DNA of 64,000 nt, taken from assembly GCA_020746835.1 (NCBI GenBank), contig JAGPNK010000016.1, forward strand, positions 558,001 through 622,000, given 5' to 3'. The notes beneath the pieces were generated by a model. That model searched no databases. It was not told the origin of the DNA and saw nothing but the letters and a program-made list of their open reading frames with translations. Positions 33,345-43,495 of this stretch are shown in pieces. Source of the DNA: Stachybotrys elegans (lineage: Eukaryota > Ascomycota > Sordariomycetes > Hypocreales > Stachybotryaceae). The position numbers were made by a program, and so were the translations under genes. Within the stretch, counting starts at the first letter, position 1; each line of letters begins with the position of its first letter.

Positions 33345-34340
33345 TGGCTTGGCGGGCGATGTGAATACTTGATACTTTTTTCTGACCAAACGAGGCATAG
33401 AATGATTTACTATTATTTGCCCATGCGGCGCTGTCACATACTCGAGGTTCAATGCTTTGTTAGCAAGGACAGGAGATTAATTGCTAGCTCCAACGCTGAT
33501 GGAGATAATAAATACACTGAATATCAGAGTGGTGGGAACCACGATGGGATGGGAAACATGGCTCCATCACGTAGGCCAAGAATAATCTCTTGGCGGGATA
33601 TTCCCAGTTTGGACAGGATGGTGGGAAGCGATATGCCAGGGTCCAGTGTCTTGAGACGCTGCATGCGGCTGACAGGCGTGAAATGAGCCGAACGGCGTTT
33701 CAAAACATGGCGGGGAAAGGGACGGACAATGAGAAGCCAGGCGGCATGCTCTTGGAATCGCCACACGTGGTCTAGAGCAGCCATGTGTCTCGGGAGCGTG
33801 CTGGCACATGTCTGGCAAGGCGCAGGCCGCATGCCAGTCTCCATGCCAGAATGCCGGCGAGAGACAAGACCGGAAAGCTACAGGCCTGCGCCCTGATCCA
33901 TCTCTTGGAAGCTGGCTTGCTATATAGCTTTGCACTCTCAGCGGCCTCCACCTGGATAGGCACTACCCAGGCAATGTCAACTCGTACCGCAAGGGTCTCC
34001 ACCACGGGTAAGAAGTATCCTATCTATTGAGCCCCCGGATATGGCTGCACGAGGCTCTACAGGCTACGTTTTGCCAACCCTTCCCGGAGCTCTCCCAGAC
34101 TTTACCTGAGTTTGTGACCAGGCCCTTTTATCTACACAAGATTGCGATGCCAGCTGAAAGATAGTAAACTGTTAGAACTAGATAAGGATCCGAAATGTGA
34201 CTGCTTTCGCGGATTCCTATAAAGTTACCGCCAATTATACACCCATTGATCCATCTGCCTCGTCCAACAATAGGCCATTGTCGCATCTCAGCCCCTCAAA
34301 GTCAAGCTTAGGTTTGCAGCTGCTCTTTTAAACCCTAACC
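33345..34340. other. Intergenic before the sugar transporter
   Basis: About 1 kb, no gene or RNA recognised; presumably VPS16 3' UTR plus transporter promoter. Confidence 0.5.
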
Positions 34341-35993
34341 ATGGGCGTCACCAACGTTGAGTCCAAGGTCGTTACCGTCGATGATCATCACTTGGTCTCA
34401 GTGTTGCCCTCTGATGGGAAACCGTGGTATCGGCAATCCCATCTTTTGAAGCTAAACTTCCATATCCTGTCCTTGGTCTGCCTCTGTAAGTCACGCGAGG
34501 GCTAATCCGGTACGGATCTTAAAGCTGACAGGCAAAGCGTCCTCTACCGGATACGATGGATCGCTGATGAACGGTCTCCAAGCGCTCCCTCGGTGGAATG
34601 AGTTTATGCATATGCCGAGTGGTGCCTGGCTAGGCTTCATCAACGCAGCTTACATGATCTCCGTGTGCATTGCTTTCTTCGCCGCTAGTTGGATCGTTAA
34701 CAAGCATGGCCGCAAGCCGGCCATCTACCTTGGCTATGTCTTCCTTGTTGCTGGAACTGCTCTTCAGACGGCAGCCCACAATGAAGGCGCCTTTATTGCT
34801 GCCCGCGCCTTACTCGGCGCTGCTTCAGGGTGGTACACCAGCGGAGCACCGCTGCTCATCAACGAGATTGCATATCCTACGCACCGAGCTATTGCGGCTT
34901 CTTGCTTTCAATGTGGTTTCTACATTGGCAGCGTCATCGCCGCGTGGGTTACCTTTGGAACCAGAAACTATGGCAACTCCTGGGATTGGCGGCTCCCATC
35001 CCTGCTCCAGATTCTCCTTCCAGTCGTGGCACTTCCCGGCGTCATCATGGCTCCAGAGTCTCCGAGGTGGCTTGCCTCGGTGGATCGGCTCGGGGATGCT
35101 GCCAAGGTTGTAGCGACGCACCATGCCGGCGGGGATGTGAGCTCGCCTCTCGTCCGGTTTGAAACCGATGAGATTATAAGCACCATCAAGGCCGAGCAAG
35201 AAGCCCACGCCTCTTCCAGCTACGAAGACATGCTCAAAACCAAGGGCAACAAATGGAGGCTTCTCATTTCGGTAACTCTAGGTATCTTCAGTCAATGGAG
35301 CGGTAACGGCGTCGTTACGTATTATCTTGCTCTTGTTCTCCAGACCGTCGGCATCACGAGCGTCACAGACCAGACGCTCATCTCTGCCTGCTTGCAGATC
35401 TGGAACCTGCTTTGGGCCGTAGCCGCCTCTGTGTCTGTTGAGAGGGTAGGGCGCAGACCTCTATTCCTCTGGTCTGCCGTGATTATGTTGGTCAGCTATA
35501 TCATTACTACTGGATTATCGGGGTCATTTGCCAGTACTGGCAATACAGCGGTTGGTACCGCCGTCATTCCCTTTCTTTTCGTCTTCTTTGCAGGCTACGA
35601 TATTTCCTTGTAGGTCCATCCAATGTCGCTATTGTCTGTTTTCGGCTGACTCTTCTTAGGACACCACTCCTGATCTCGTACCCAGTCGAGATCTGGCCTT
35701 ACAGGCTCCGAGCCAAGGGCTTCACTGTCGCATATCTCTCGAGCATGCTTGCCGCGATTTTCAACGTGTTTGTCAACCCAATTGCTTTGGAGAGCATTGG
35801 GTGGAGGTTCTACTTTGTTTTTATTGTATTCCTCGTCGCGTTTTTCGTCGTCGCTTATTTCTACTACCCGGAGACACGTGGTCGCACTCTTGAACAGATG
35901 GTCTTTATCTTTGACGGGGAGGACGCTGAGCTACTTCCAGGCGACAAGAAGAACGATGGTGCCCTGGATGAGGCGGATGGGCCAAGTGTGTGA
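34341..35993 (+). CDS. MFS sugar transporter, fungal hexose/lactose-permease-like (518 aa)
   Basis: Exons 34341-34485, 34532-35609 and 35660-35993; introns 46 and 50 nt; total 519 codons. Twelve hydrophobic helices with the sugar-porter signatures: GYDGSLMNGLQ after helix 1, NKHGRKPA between helices 2 and 3, PESPRWL after helix 6, VERVGRRPLF between helices 8 and 9, and PETRGRTLEQM after helix 12. It lies in the plasma membrane and imports a sugar by proton symport in related proteins; the substrate cannot be deduced. The C-terminal tail is short and acidic. No glycosidase gene is adjacent. Confidence 0.92.
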
Positions 35994-37905
35994 TCAAGGT
36001 CTTTCACACCCGCTGTATGGTTGGTAGTTGGTAGTCGAGTAGTGTAGTCCACAGATGATGGTCCATCCTATCATAGCTGTTGCTTGTGCTGGTTGTCCCT
36101 GGCTTCGTGTCAATTTTAGGTATCATGCTGGGTTCGCTCCTTGACACCGACTAGCGTCGATGGCCTTTACGGGTGCTGAGAGCCTGACTATTGAGGTAGT
36201 GTTTCGCCGATGGGTGTGGTGTCACATGCATTTGTGTGCAAGGCACTAGCTGCGATTGTTAGACGCCACGGGGAAAGGCAGAGAGACATGGAGGCTAGGT
36301 AGAGTTTGTCTCCCGACGGTCTGGCCGCCAGACAGCCAGACAGCCTTGCGCCACGGCGTGCTGGAGCACATGGGATGAGTCTGACATGAAGCCTGCTTGC
36401 ATAAATTGACCGACCCGGCGCGAGGGATCGTCGCACTTGTTGGTACGGACGGCTTCGTCCCACTGGCGGTGTGGATTGGCATGTTATTTTTGGGCATACC
36501 CCGGGGCATGAGCACCAAAGCCTACCTAGATGGGGACGTGAATGATGTTGAGCAGCGCGAGGGAGATTGTGATTAAATTCATTTCCATGGGAAAAGGCCT
36601 AGGGAGAATCGGGGAATTTGGAGTCTGTCTGTTTTGAGGCGAAACTGTGGCGTAGTGCAAATCGCATCGATCTTTTCCCGCACGGCACAGTCAGAGTACA
36701 TAGATGAGAGCAAGATGGGAAAAAGCCGGGGTGTGGTTTTTTCCAGAACTTCTTTTGGGGGCTTGCACCAGCTTGGGTGGACACAGGGCAGGGCTGTACA
36801 AGATATTCCTCCGACTTCAGCGTCACAAGAATTGCAGCCAAAAAGAGATCGGCGTTGGTAGTGATTGTAAGCCCAAGTCCCCGCATATCCACTTGCCACT
36901 GTGTACCTATTGATATCGCCATTGAATTGCTGGGCGAGAGGAAACTGGAAGGATGAGGGTCTAGATGTTTTGCATTCCACTGGAAGGAGGAAACTCAAAC
37001 TTAATCCCAGGGGACAGTTCATCACCGAGAGATGGCGCATAAATAGTAGCAGCAAAAAAGACCACAATCCTTCCACGATCCCGCTAGTCCTACATCGCCT
37101 CGACCGGCTCCATGGGCGAATCAGGCAAGACACGAGGGATCTGCGTGTGCCTTCTACCACGTGATGGAGAGAGAGAGAGATAAGGAGAAGTGGGAGTCGG
37201 AGAGCGATTGAGCGAGTAGTTGATGGAAAGAGCCGACGCTTCGTTCGCCTTTTTCGTCTACGTCTTAATTCCGCTGCATCTTGCAAACCCCGATCCCTGA
37301 TGCAGCAGCCTATCAGTCACGATATTCCCGACCCAGATAAAGGCACAACAAGGTGACGGCTCATTTTTTACTCGGTCCCATGCCGCATCTGTCACATCCA
37401 TCTGCATACCATCGCAACCCGCCTAGCGCTGTCTCGCGCTGATGGGCTGGCTATCTGGGTCTGGACTGGGTTTTGGGCGTCTTAGTGCACCCCGCCACTA
37501 CAATATCCCGTCCATCGTCTCCACGGCGAGCCCGGTAAGAAATAGAAATTGGAGATAATATTTTTTTTTGGGCTACACGACCGCAGATGGTAATCCCTAC
37601 CTGGGACACAAGCCACGGGCTGGGGTGGTCCCGATTAGGCTTGTTCCAGCAGCAGGTTCCAATAGTAGTGATGAGGAGGAGGAGGAGGATGAGATGGACT
37701 TGGCTACCGGCGAGTTGGATAGATATAATCGTCCGGCCTGCCACTTTGCATCTTGTTGCTTTCTCTCCTCTTGTGATTCCTCTCCCCCTCTGGTATTGTG
37801 TCCATCGAGCGTTCCTGGCTGAACCATAGCATCGGATACACGAGCACCAGTTATTATACTTTTCCTCTAGCAGAGCCACCTTATACCACCACCTGCAACT
37901 CAGAA

Positions 37906-37925
37906 CCCCCCCCCCCCCCCCCCCC
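37906..37925. repeat. C20 homopolymer in the FHA-RING promoter
   Basis: Twenty consecutive C on the + strand, ending 118 bp before the start codon. Confidence 0.9.
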
Positions 37926-37961
37926 ACTACCAACTAACGCCGCCAGCACGAGGCCTGACCG

Positions 37962-37967
37962 TATAAA
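37962..37967 (+). promoter_or_regulatory. TATA-like element of the FHA-RING gene
   Basis: TATAAA lies 77 nt before the ATG at 38044 and downstream of the C20 tract; distance fits a core promoter with a short leader. Confidence 0.45.
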
Positions 37968-38043
37968 ATCGGCCTACCGCTCAGTTACACCTCACGTCCA
38001 CTTACACCCGGCCGCAGCCCTGCAACTGAACCAGGTTTCCAAA

Positions 38044-40225
38044 ATGTTCACTTCTCCGCTCGTCGCACCAGTGATGCTCTCCTCGTCGACCTTCCGCGAC
38101 AGGGACCACTACCGCGGCAGCGAAACCCCTTCGTCGGCTTCCAACTCGACACCTCGTATCGGACGCTTGCGCCGCCTGAGTATCCTCCAGAGGTAGGTGA
38201 CGCCCTGCTACCCGCCTCTCACAGGCCCCCCTGACGGACCGCCGTCCCCACTTTTTGTCGCGTGATGGCCGTCTTTCACAAAGCCCTGCTCACCCGCTCT
38301 CTCTTGCAGCAAGTCAGCCAACATCCTCAGGCGGTCCCTCAGCCACTCGCCCTCCCGCATCTCCAGGCGTACAAACACCGCCAGCTGCCCCGAAAACCAG
38401 CACAACAACGCCCCCGGCATAAACGTTGATAGAAACAACAACAACAACAACAACAACAACCCTTCCTCCGTCGAGCACACCTCCTCCTCCTCCCGCCGTG
38501 CCAACCGACGCAGCACTGCTAGCACCGCCAGCACCAGCAGTCACGACGACAACGACATCGACGACGCGGATTCGAGCGATTCCCATTCCACCTCGCCGTC
38601 TAACCGTAGCACCAGTCGCGAACGCCGGCGGAGAACCGTCTTCAACCCGCTATTTGCTCCTATATTCGCCCCCTCCTCCCACTCGAGGGCCGCCTCGCAC
38701 AGCGCCGTCCCGTCCGTCGTCAAAACCTCGACAACCAGCCCTACCACCAGTAACAACACCACCGCCACCAACGCTACTACTGCTGCTGCTGCTGCTGCTG
38801 CTTGCCTCACATCTCCCCAGGACTCAGACTCTCAGCCCTCCTCTGCCAACTCTGACAGCCACGCCGTCGCCGTTGAGCAGCCCAGCATGACGAGAACTCG
38901 TGCAGCCACCAACGGCGAGACGGCCTCTGCGCCCAACGCCCTCTCAGACAACGTCCCTTCGATTCGCTTTTCCGCCTACTACGATCCTCGCTCTACGAGG
39001 CCCTCGCTGACCTTCTCCCCCATCGCCAGGTCTCTGCCCACCGGCTCAGAGACCATCCGCGTCGGTCGCTATTCGGAGCGGGACAGCCAGACTTCAAACA
39101 ATGCCCCGGGCAACCAGCCCTCGGCCGCCCCCGTCGGCTTCAAGAGCAAGGTTGTGAGCCGTCGCCACTGCGAGTTTTGGTGCGAGGACGGCAAGTGGTA
39201 CATCCGTGACGTCAAGAGTTCATCTGGAACCTTTCTCAACCACATCCGGCTCAGCCCTCCCTCTCAGGAGAGCAAGGCTTTCCCCATTAATGACGGGGAC
39301 ATCGTTCAGCTGGGCATCGACTTCAAGGGAGGCGAGGAGATGATCTTTCGCTGCGTCAAGATGAGGGTGGAGCTGAACCGCGGCTGGCAAAACAAGATCA
39401 ACATCTTCAAGTGAGTGACCTCGAACCCAATTGTACTCATCTATCTCTGACAATCTCTCAGCACGGCCGCATTAAACAACCTGCGTCGAATGGCCAAAAA
39501 TGGTTCGTCCGGAGGCAGCAGCGGTTCTCAGGACTGTTCCATCTGCCTCAACTCTATTCAGGTTCGTCTTCTCCGGTCCGGTCTGTTCCCCACCGCCCCG
39601 ACTGACTTCTTTTATGCAGCCCTGCCAGTCTCTCTTCGTGGCGCCGTGCTCACACACTTGGCACTTCAAATGCGTCCGAGCACTCTTGACCTCTCCTCAG
39701 TACCCTTCTTTCATGTGTCCAAACTGCCGCGCTAGCGCCGACCTGGAGGCCGACGTCGAAGATGTTTCAGAAGAGTGGGAACAGCTGGGCCAGGAAACTG
39801 AGGCAAAGAATCAGGAACCACCCAAGATTGAACAGCAACCTACGGCCCAGGCTGAAGCAAACCGAGAAGCTCACGACGCGGCTGAGCCGAGCCTCGTCAA
39901 TGATGTCGCCGACATGACGCTCATGGCCGCAGCACCCTCTTCGCCTCCACAGCCGCCTCCAGCTGCCGATTCCTCTCACACCCCGTCCGCACCAGTGCCC
40001 ATTAAGAGCAACACGCTGCACCCCCGGGACCCTCGGACCCCCTCACCGCCCGGCATGGGTCATGAGGGCCCGATTACACCGAGGAATGATGCGGGACCTT
40101 GGGTATTCGACGGTAGTGCCGGCGGAGGTGAAGCAGGCGACGCCACTGTCATCATCCGGAGCATTGATGCAGCAGCTGATATAGTCATGACGGATAACAC
40201 ATCGAGCGACACGGCCAGCCGATGA
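38044..40225 (+). CDS. FHA-RING E3 ubiquitin ligase, Dma1/Dma2/CHFR type (651 aa)
   Basis: Exons 38044-38192, 38310-39410, 39462-39561 and 39620-40225; introns 117, 51 and 58 nt; total 652 codons. The N-terminal about 280 residues are disordered, Ser/Thr/Asn-rich, with a run of nine Asn (38434-38460) and of seven Ala (38782-38802). The FHA domain (about 296-385) shows IRVGRYSERD, VVSRRHCEFW and SSSGTFLNHIRL, the phosphothreonine-binding residues. The RING-H2 finger (about 441-485) shows CSICLNSI, APCSHTWHFKC and CPNC, interrupted by intron 3. The C-terminus is acidic and Pro-rich. Yeast and fission-yeast Dma ligases act in spindle-position and septation checkpoints; the same role is inferred here. 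Confidence 0.92.
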
Positions 40226-40923
40226 CCCTGGGGCAAGTCGATGCATGGAGGATGACTTAGTGGCCTATTGTTTCTTCACGGCATAGCGGGCACGGACGGG
40301 CTGCATAATCAATATAATAGAGGCATTCGGGCTTGTTTGGCGTTGCCCTGGACGGGCTCATGGGCATATTGTTTATTTCTTTTGTACAGCGCGTTTTGGA
40401 CATGGTGGGCGGCATGGGGAGTTAACTGTTTGGCCATGTGTGGCGAGCACCGATTGTTAATCAATAGAATTGACAGCGATACGTCTATCTGGTATGACGA
40501 CCAGGAGATGACTTGCAGATAATAATGACAAGCGTGTGTGAAAATTTCCTCCTTTTTAAACACGGTAAATGCACCATATGGCCATATCTACACCAAAATA
40601 GCATCACACGGTCATTGAAATGTGAAAGTATCTGCCAACCCGTATTTGATATATTCGTAGAGGTAGGTTAGTAGGTACTCACGAAAGGCAGCTGATTGAG
40701 GCTGATCATACCAAGGCGCCACATGCGCTGATGCTGATGCAGGCAGGCCGGCGCACGAATAATCCGGCGCCACATAGGTAGTACAAGCTAATCGCCGACC
40801 CTCGATAAGCTCGGACATGATTCTACCTGCAAGTGGGCAAATTTCCATCCAGATTCCTCCAGTCTCCCGTCACCCACGTACCCAGTCGCTCGCATCCTGG
40901 CAAAGCCCCAGCACTTTCCCACG
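40226..40923. other. Intergenic before MPP alpha
   Basis: About 700 bp, no gene recognised; FHA-RING 3' flank plus MPP-alpha promoter. Confidence 0.5.
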
Positions 40924-42686
40924 ATGTTGCGACACTGCAGTGCCCGGCTGCAGCCCTCGCTGCGGGCCGCCGGCTCCAGTCTGCTGAGGCAGAGCATCAA
41001 GACGACTGCGCCGAGGCGCTCCCTGGCCACCGTCTCCGTCAAGGGGATCCAAGAAGTACGACCAGCAAACCCTCCCATCTTTCCTTCTTCGTCCAGTTGT
41101 CCTAACGAGGAACTGTGTTTCAACAGGAGCCCACCGATCTCAATAATATAGGCGTGCTAAAGAATGGCATGCGGGTCGTGTCCGAAGACTTGCCCGGGTC
41201 GTTTGCTGGAGTAGGCGTATACGTGGAGGCGGGCTCACGGTTCGAGACGCCCTCGCTGTGCGGCGTGTCACACATCATGGACCGGCTGGCCTTCAAATCC
41301 ACCTCACGGCACACGGCCGACGAGATGCTGGAGCGAGTCGAGGCGCTGGGCGGCAACATCCAGTGCGCCTCGTCCCGCGAGTCCATGATGTACCAGGCGG
41401 CCACTTTCAACAACGCCGTGCCTGCAACGGTCGAGCTGCTCGCCGAGACGATCCGCGACCCATCCATCACGGACGAGGAGGTCGCCCAGCAGCTCGAGAC
41501 GGCCCGCTACGAGATCTCGGAGATTTGGAGCAAGCCCGAGCTCATCCTGCCCGAGCTCGTCCACATGGCCGCCTTCAAGGACAACACGCTCGGCAACCCC
41601 CTGCTGTGCCCCGAGGAGCGCCTCGGCAGCATAGACCGCGATACCGTCCTCGAATACCGCAAGCAGCTGTACCGCCCGGAGCGCATGGTTCTGGCGTTTG
41701 CGGGCGTGGACCATAATACGGCCCAGCAGCTCGCTACGCAGTATTTCGGCGACATGAAGAGCGAGGCACCCGCCGCGGAGGCCAAGGATGCCGCCGCTGA
41801 AGAAAAGACGCCCCCAGATTCGATAGCAGCCACTCCTGAACAGCCTTCGAAACCCGGCATGCTCTCCAAGCTGTTCAAGGGCAGCAGCACCACCCGCGCC
41901 ACAGCCAGCCTCACCAGCGAGTCACAGTCACTCGAGTCCGTTCTCACGCGGCCAGCCCACTACACTGGCGGCTTCCTCTCCCTCCCCCCTCAGCCCCCCT
42001 CGCTCAACGGCATGCGCTTCACGCACATTCACCTCGGCTTCGAGGGCCTGCCCGTGGGGTCCGACGACATCTACGCCCTCGCCACCCTGCAGACCCTGCT
42101 CGGCGGTGGCGGATCCTTCTCGGCCGGCGGGCCCGGCAAGGGCATGTACTCGCGGCTCTACACCAATGTCCTCAACCAGTACCACTGGGTCGAATCGTGC
42201 GTCGCCTTCAACCACTCCTACACCGACTCTGGCCTGTTCGGCATCTCGGCCTCGTGCGTGCCGGGCCACACCTCGGGCATGCTCGACATCATGTGCCAGG
42301 AGCTGCGCGCCCTCACCCTCGACACGGGTTTCGCACGCCTGCAGGAAGGCGAGGTTGAGCGCGCAAAGAACCAGCTGCGTTCCAGCCTGCTCATGAACCT
42401 CGAAAGCCGCATGGTCGAGCTCGAGGACCTCGGCCGCTCCATACAGGTCCACGGTCGTAAGATCCCCGTCCGCGATATGTGTCGCCGCATCGAGGCCCTC
42501 ACCGTCAAGGATCTCCGCCGCGTCGCCTCCCAAGTCGTCCACGGCGCCCTGGCGAACCCGGGCCGCGGCTCCGGCGCGCCCACTGTCGTTCTTCAGGAGG
42601 CACAGGCCTATGGCCTCACGAGTCATACCATGAGCTGGGACCAGATCCAGGACCGCATCGCTGGCTGGAAGTTGGGCCGGCAATGA
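40924..42686 (+). CDS. MAS2: Mitochondrial processing peptidase alpha subunit (563 aa)
   Basis: Exons 40924-41055 and 41127-42686, with a 71-nt intron having a CCTAAC branch. The first about 38 residues (MLRHCSARLQPSLRAAGSSL, Arg-rich, no acidic residues) form a mitochondrial presequence. The M16 peptidase fold begins VLKNGMRVVSE. The inverse zinc motif HxxEH is replaced by SHIMDRLAFKST, as in non-catalytic alpha subunits. The glycine-rich loop GGGGSFSAGGPGKGMYSRL near residues 368-388 is the substrate-gripping loop unique to alpha. In the matrix it pairs with the beta subunit to cut presequences. A disordered insert (about 255-305) separates the two halves. Confidence 0.95.
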
Positions 42687-43370
42687 TGAATGAAATAACC
42701 ACACGCTTGATGGTGGGAAGATGAAATAATAACCATGGGGGTTAGTGCTGTTTGCCCAGCAGCACGCCCCTTTTTCTTGTAAGATATACACACATCTGGT
42801 TGGCATGCGAGGCTTCGTATTGCTTTCTTGTAACAATAGAGCGAAAGGGAAGAGCGAAGCGGTCTGGATATCATCCGGCGGAGGCGTGGGCACATGAGGT
42901 AAGATTTTGTGCGTTCCATGGGAATAAGAAAAGAACTTTACTGGAGGGTCAACCATGTACGGATTCATCATCTCTCTCTCCATCTCTCTCCTTCACACAA
43001 AAAGGGGGGGAACCATATTAAGCGGGTTACATAGAACTAAAAGAGGATATTGTATTTTTTTCTGCTCTGCCTGAGTCTAGATCCCGAGAAGAAATGAATG
43101 GCCTCGCTGGTCGAGGGGGTATTGATGTGCGTGACGTGTATCGTTTGGGCAGCCGTGTCCCATCTACCTGGATCTGCGGAATACGTTGTCGCACCGCCTA
43201 CTGTGTATGGAGAGAAAGTTGAAATAAAGAAAGCCTGTAAAAGACAGGAAGCTGGTATAATTGCATATCCATCGTTTGTATCCAACACCTCGCTTGGGGA
43301 AGAAGAAGAGTAAGACCAAGAAGAAGAAGACCAAGAAGAAGAAGACGGCGAAGACGAAGACGACGACGAA

Positions 43371-43402
<32 letters not shown>

Positions 43403-43495
43403 TGAAGAAGAAGAAGAAGAAGCCGAAGAAGAAGACGAAGAAGAAGAGCCCGGCGCCTTTAGAAATAGTGGTGAAAGAAACAATAAGCCAGGCCA
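42687..43495. other. Convergent intergenic region with trinucleotide repeats
   Basis: Lies between the MPP-alpha stop and the stop of the alpha/beta-hydrolase gene. Contains the mixed repeat at 43299-43448; otherwise nothing recognised. Confidence 0.5.
43299..43448. repeat. Mixed (AAG)n/(ACG)n trinucleotide repeat
   Basis: About 150 nt of AAG/GAA and GAC/ACG triplets, including about ten perfect ACG units near 43370-43400, ending 47 nt beyond the stop codon of the minus-strand gene. It probably lies in that gene's 3' UTR. Confidence 0.9.

Larger units (their letters stand above)
35994..38043. other. Intergenic 2 kb before the FHA-RING gene
   Basis: No gene supported. It contains a (GA)n run at about 37168-37180, GAG-rich DNA at 37675-37695, a C20 run and a TATA-like element close to the next start codon. 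Confidence 0.5.

Noticed and set aside
36579..37286. 235-codon open frame on the minus strand between the transporter and the FHA-RING gene
   Set aside because: No ATG at the start, no domain-like pattern, and it overlaps the low-complexity promoter-like region.
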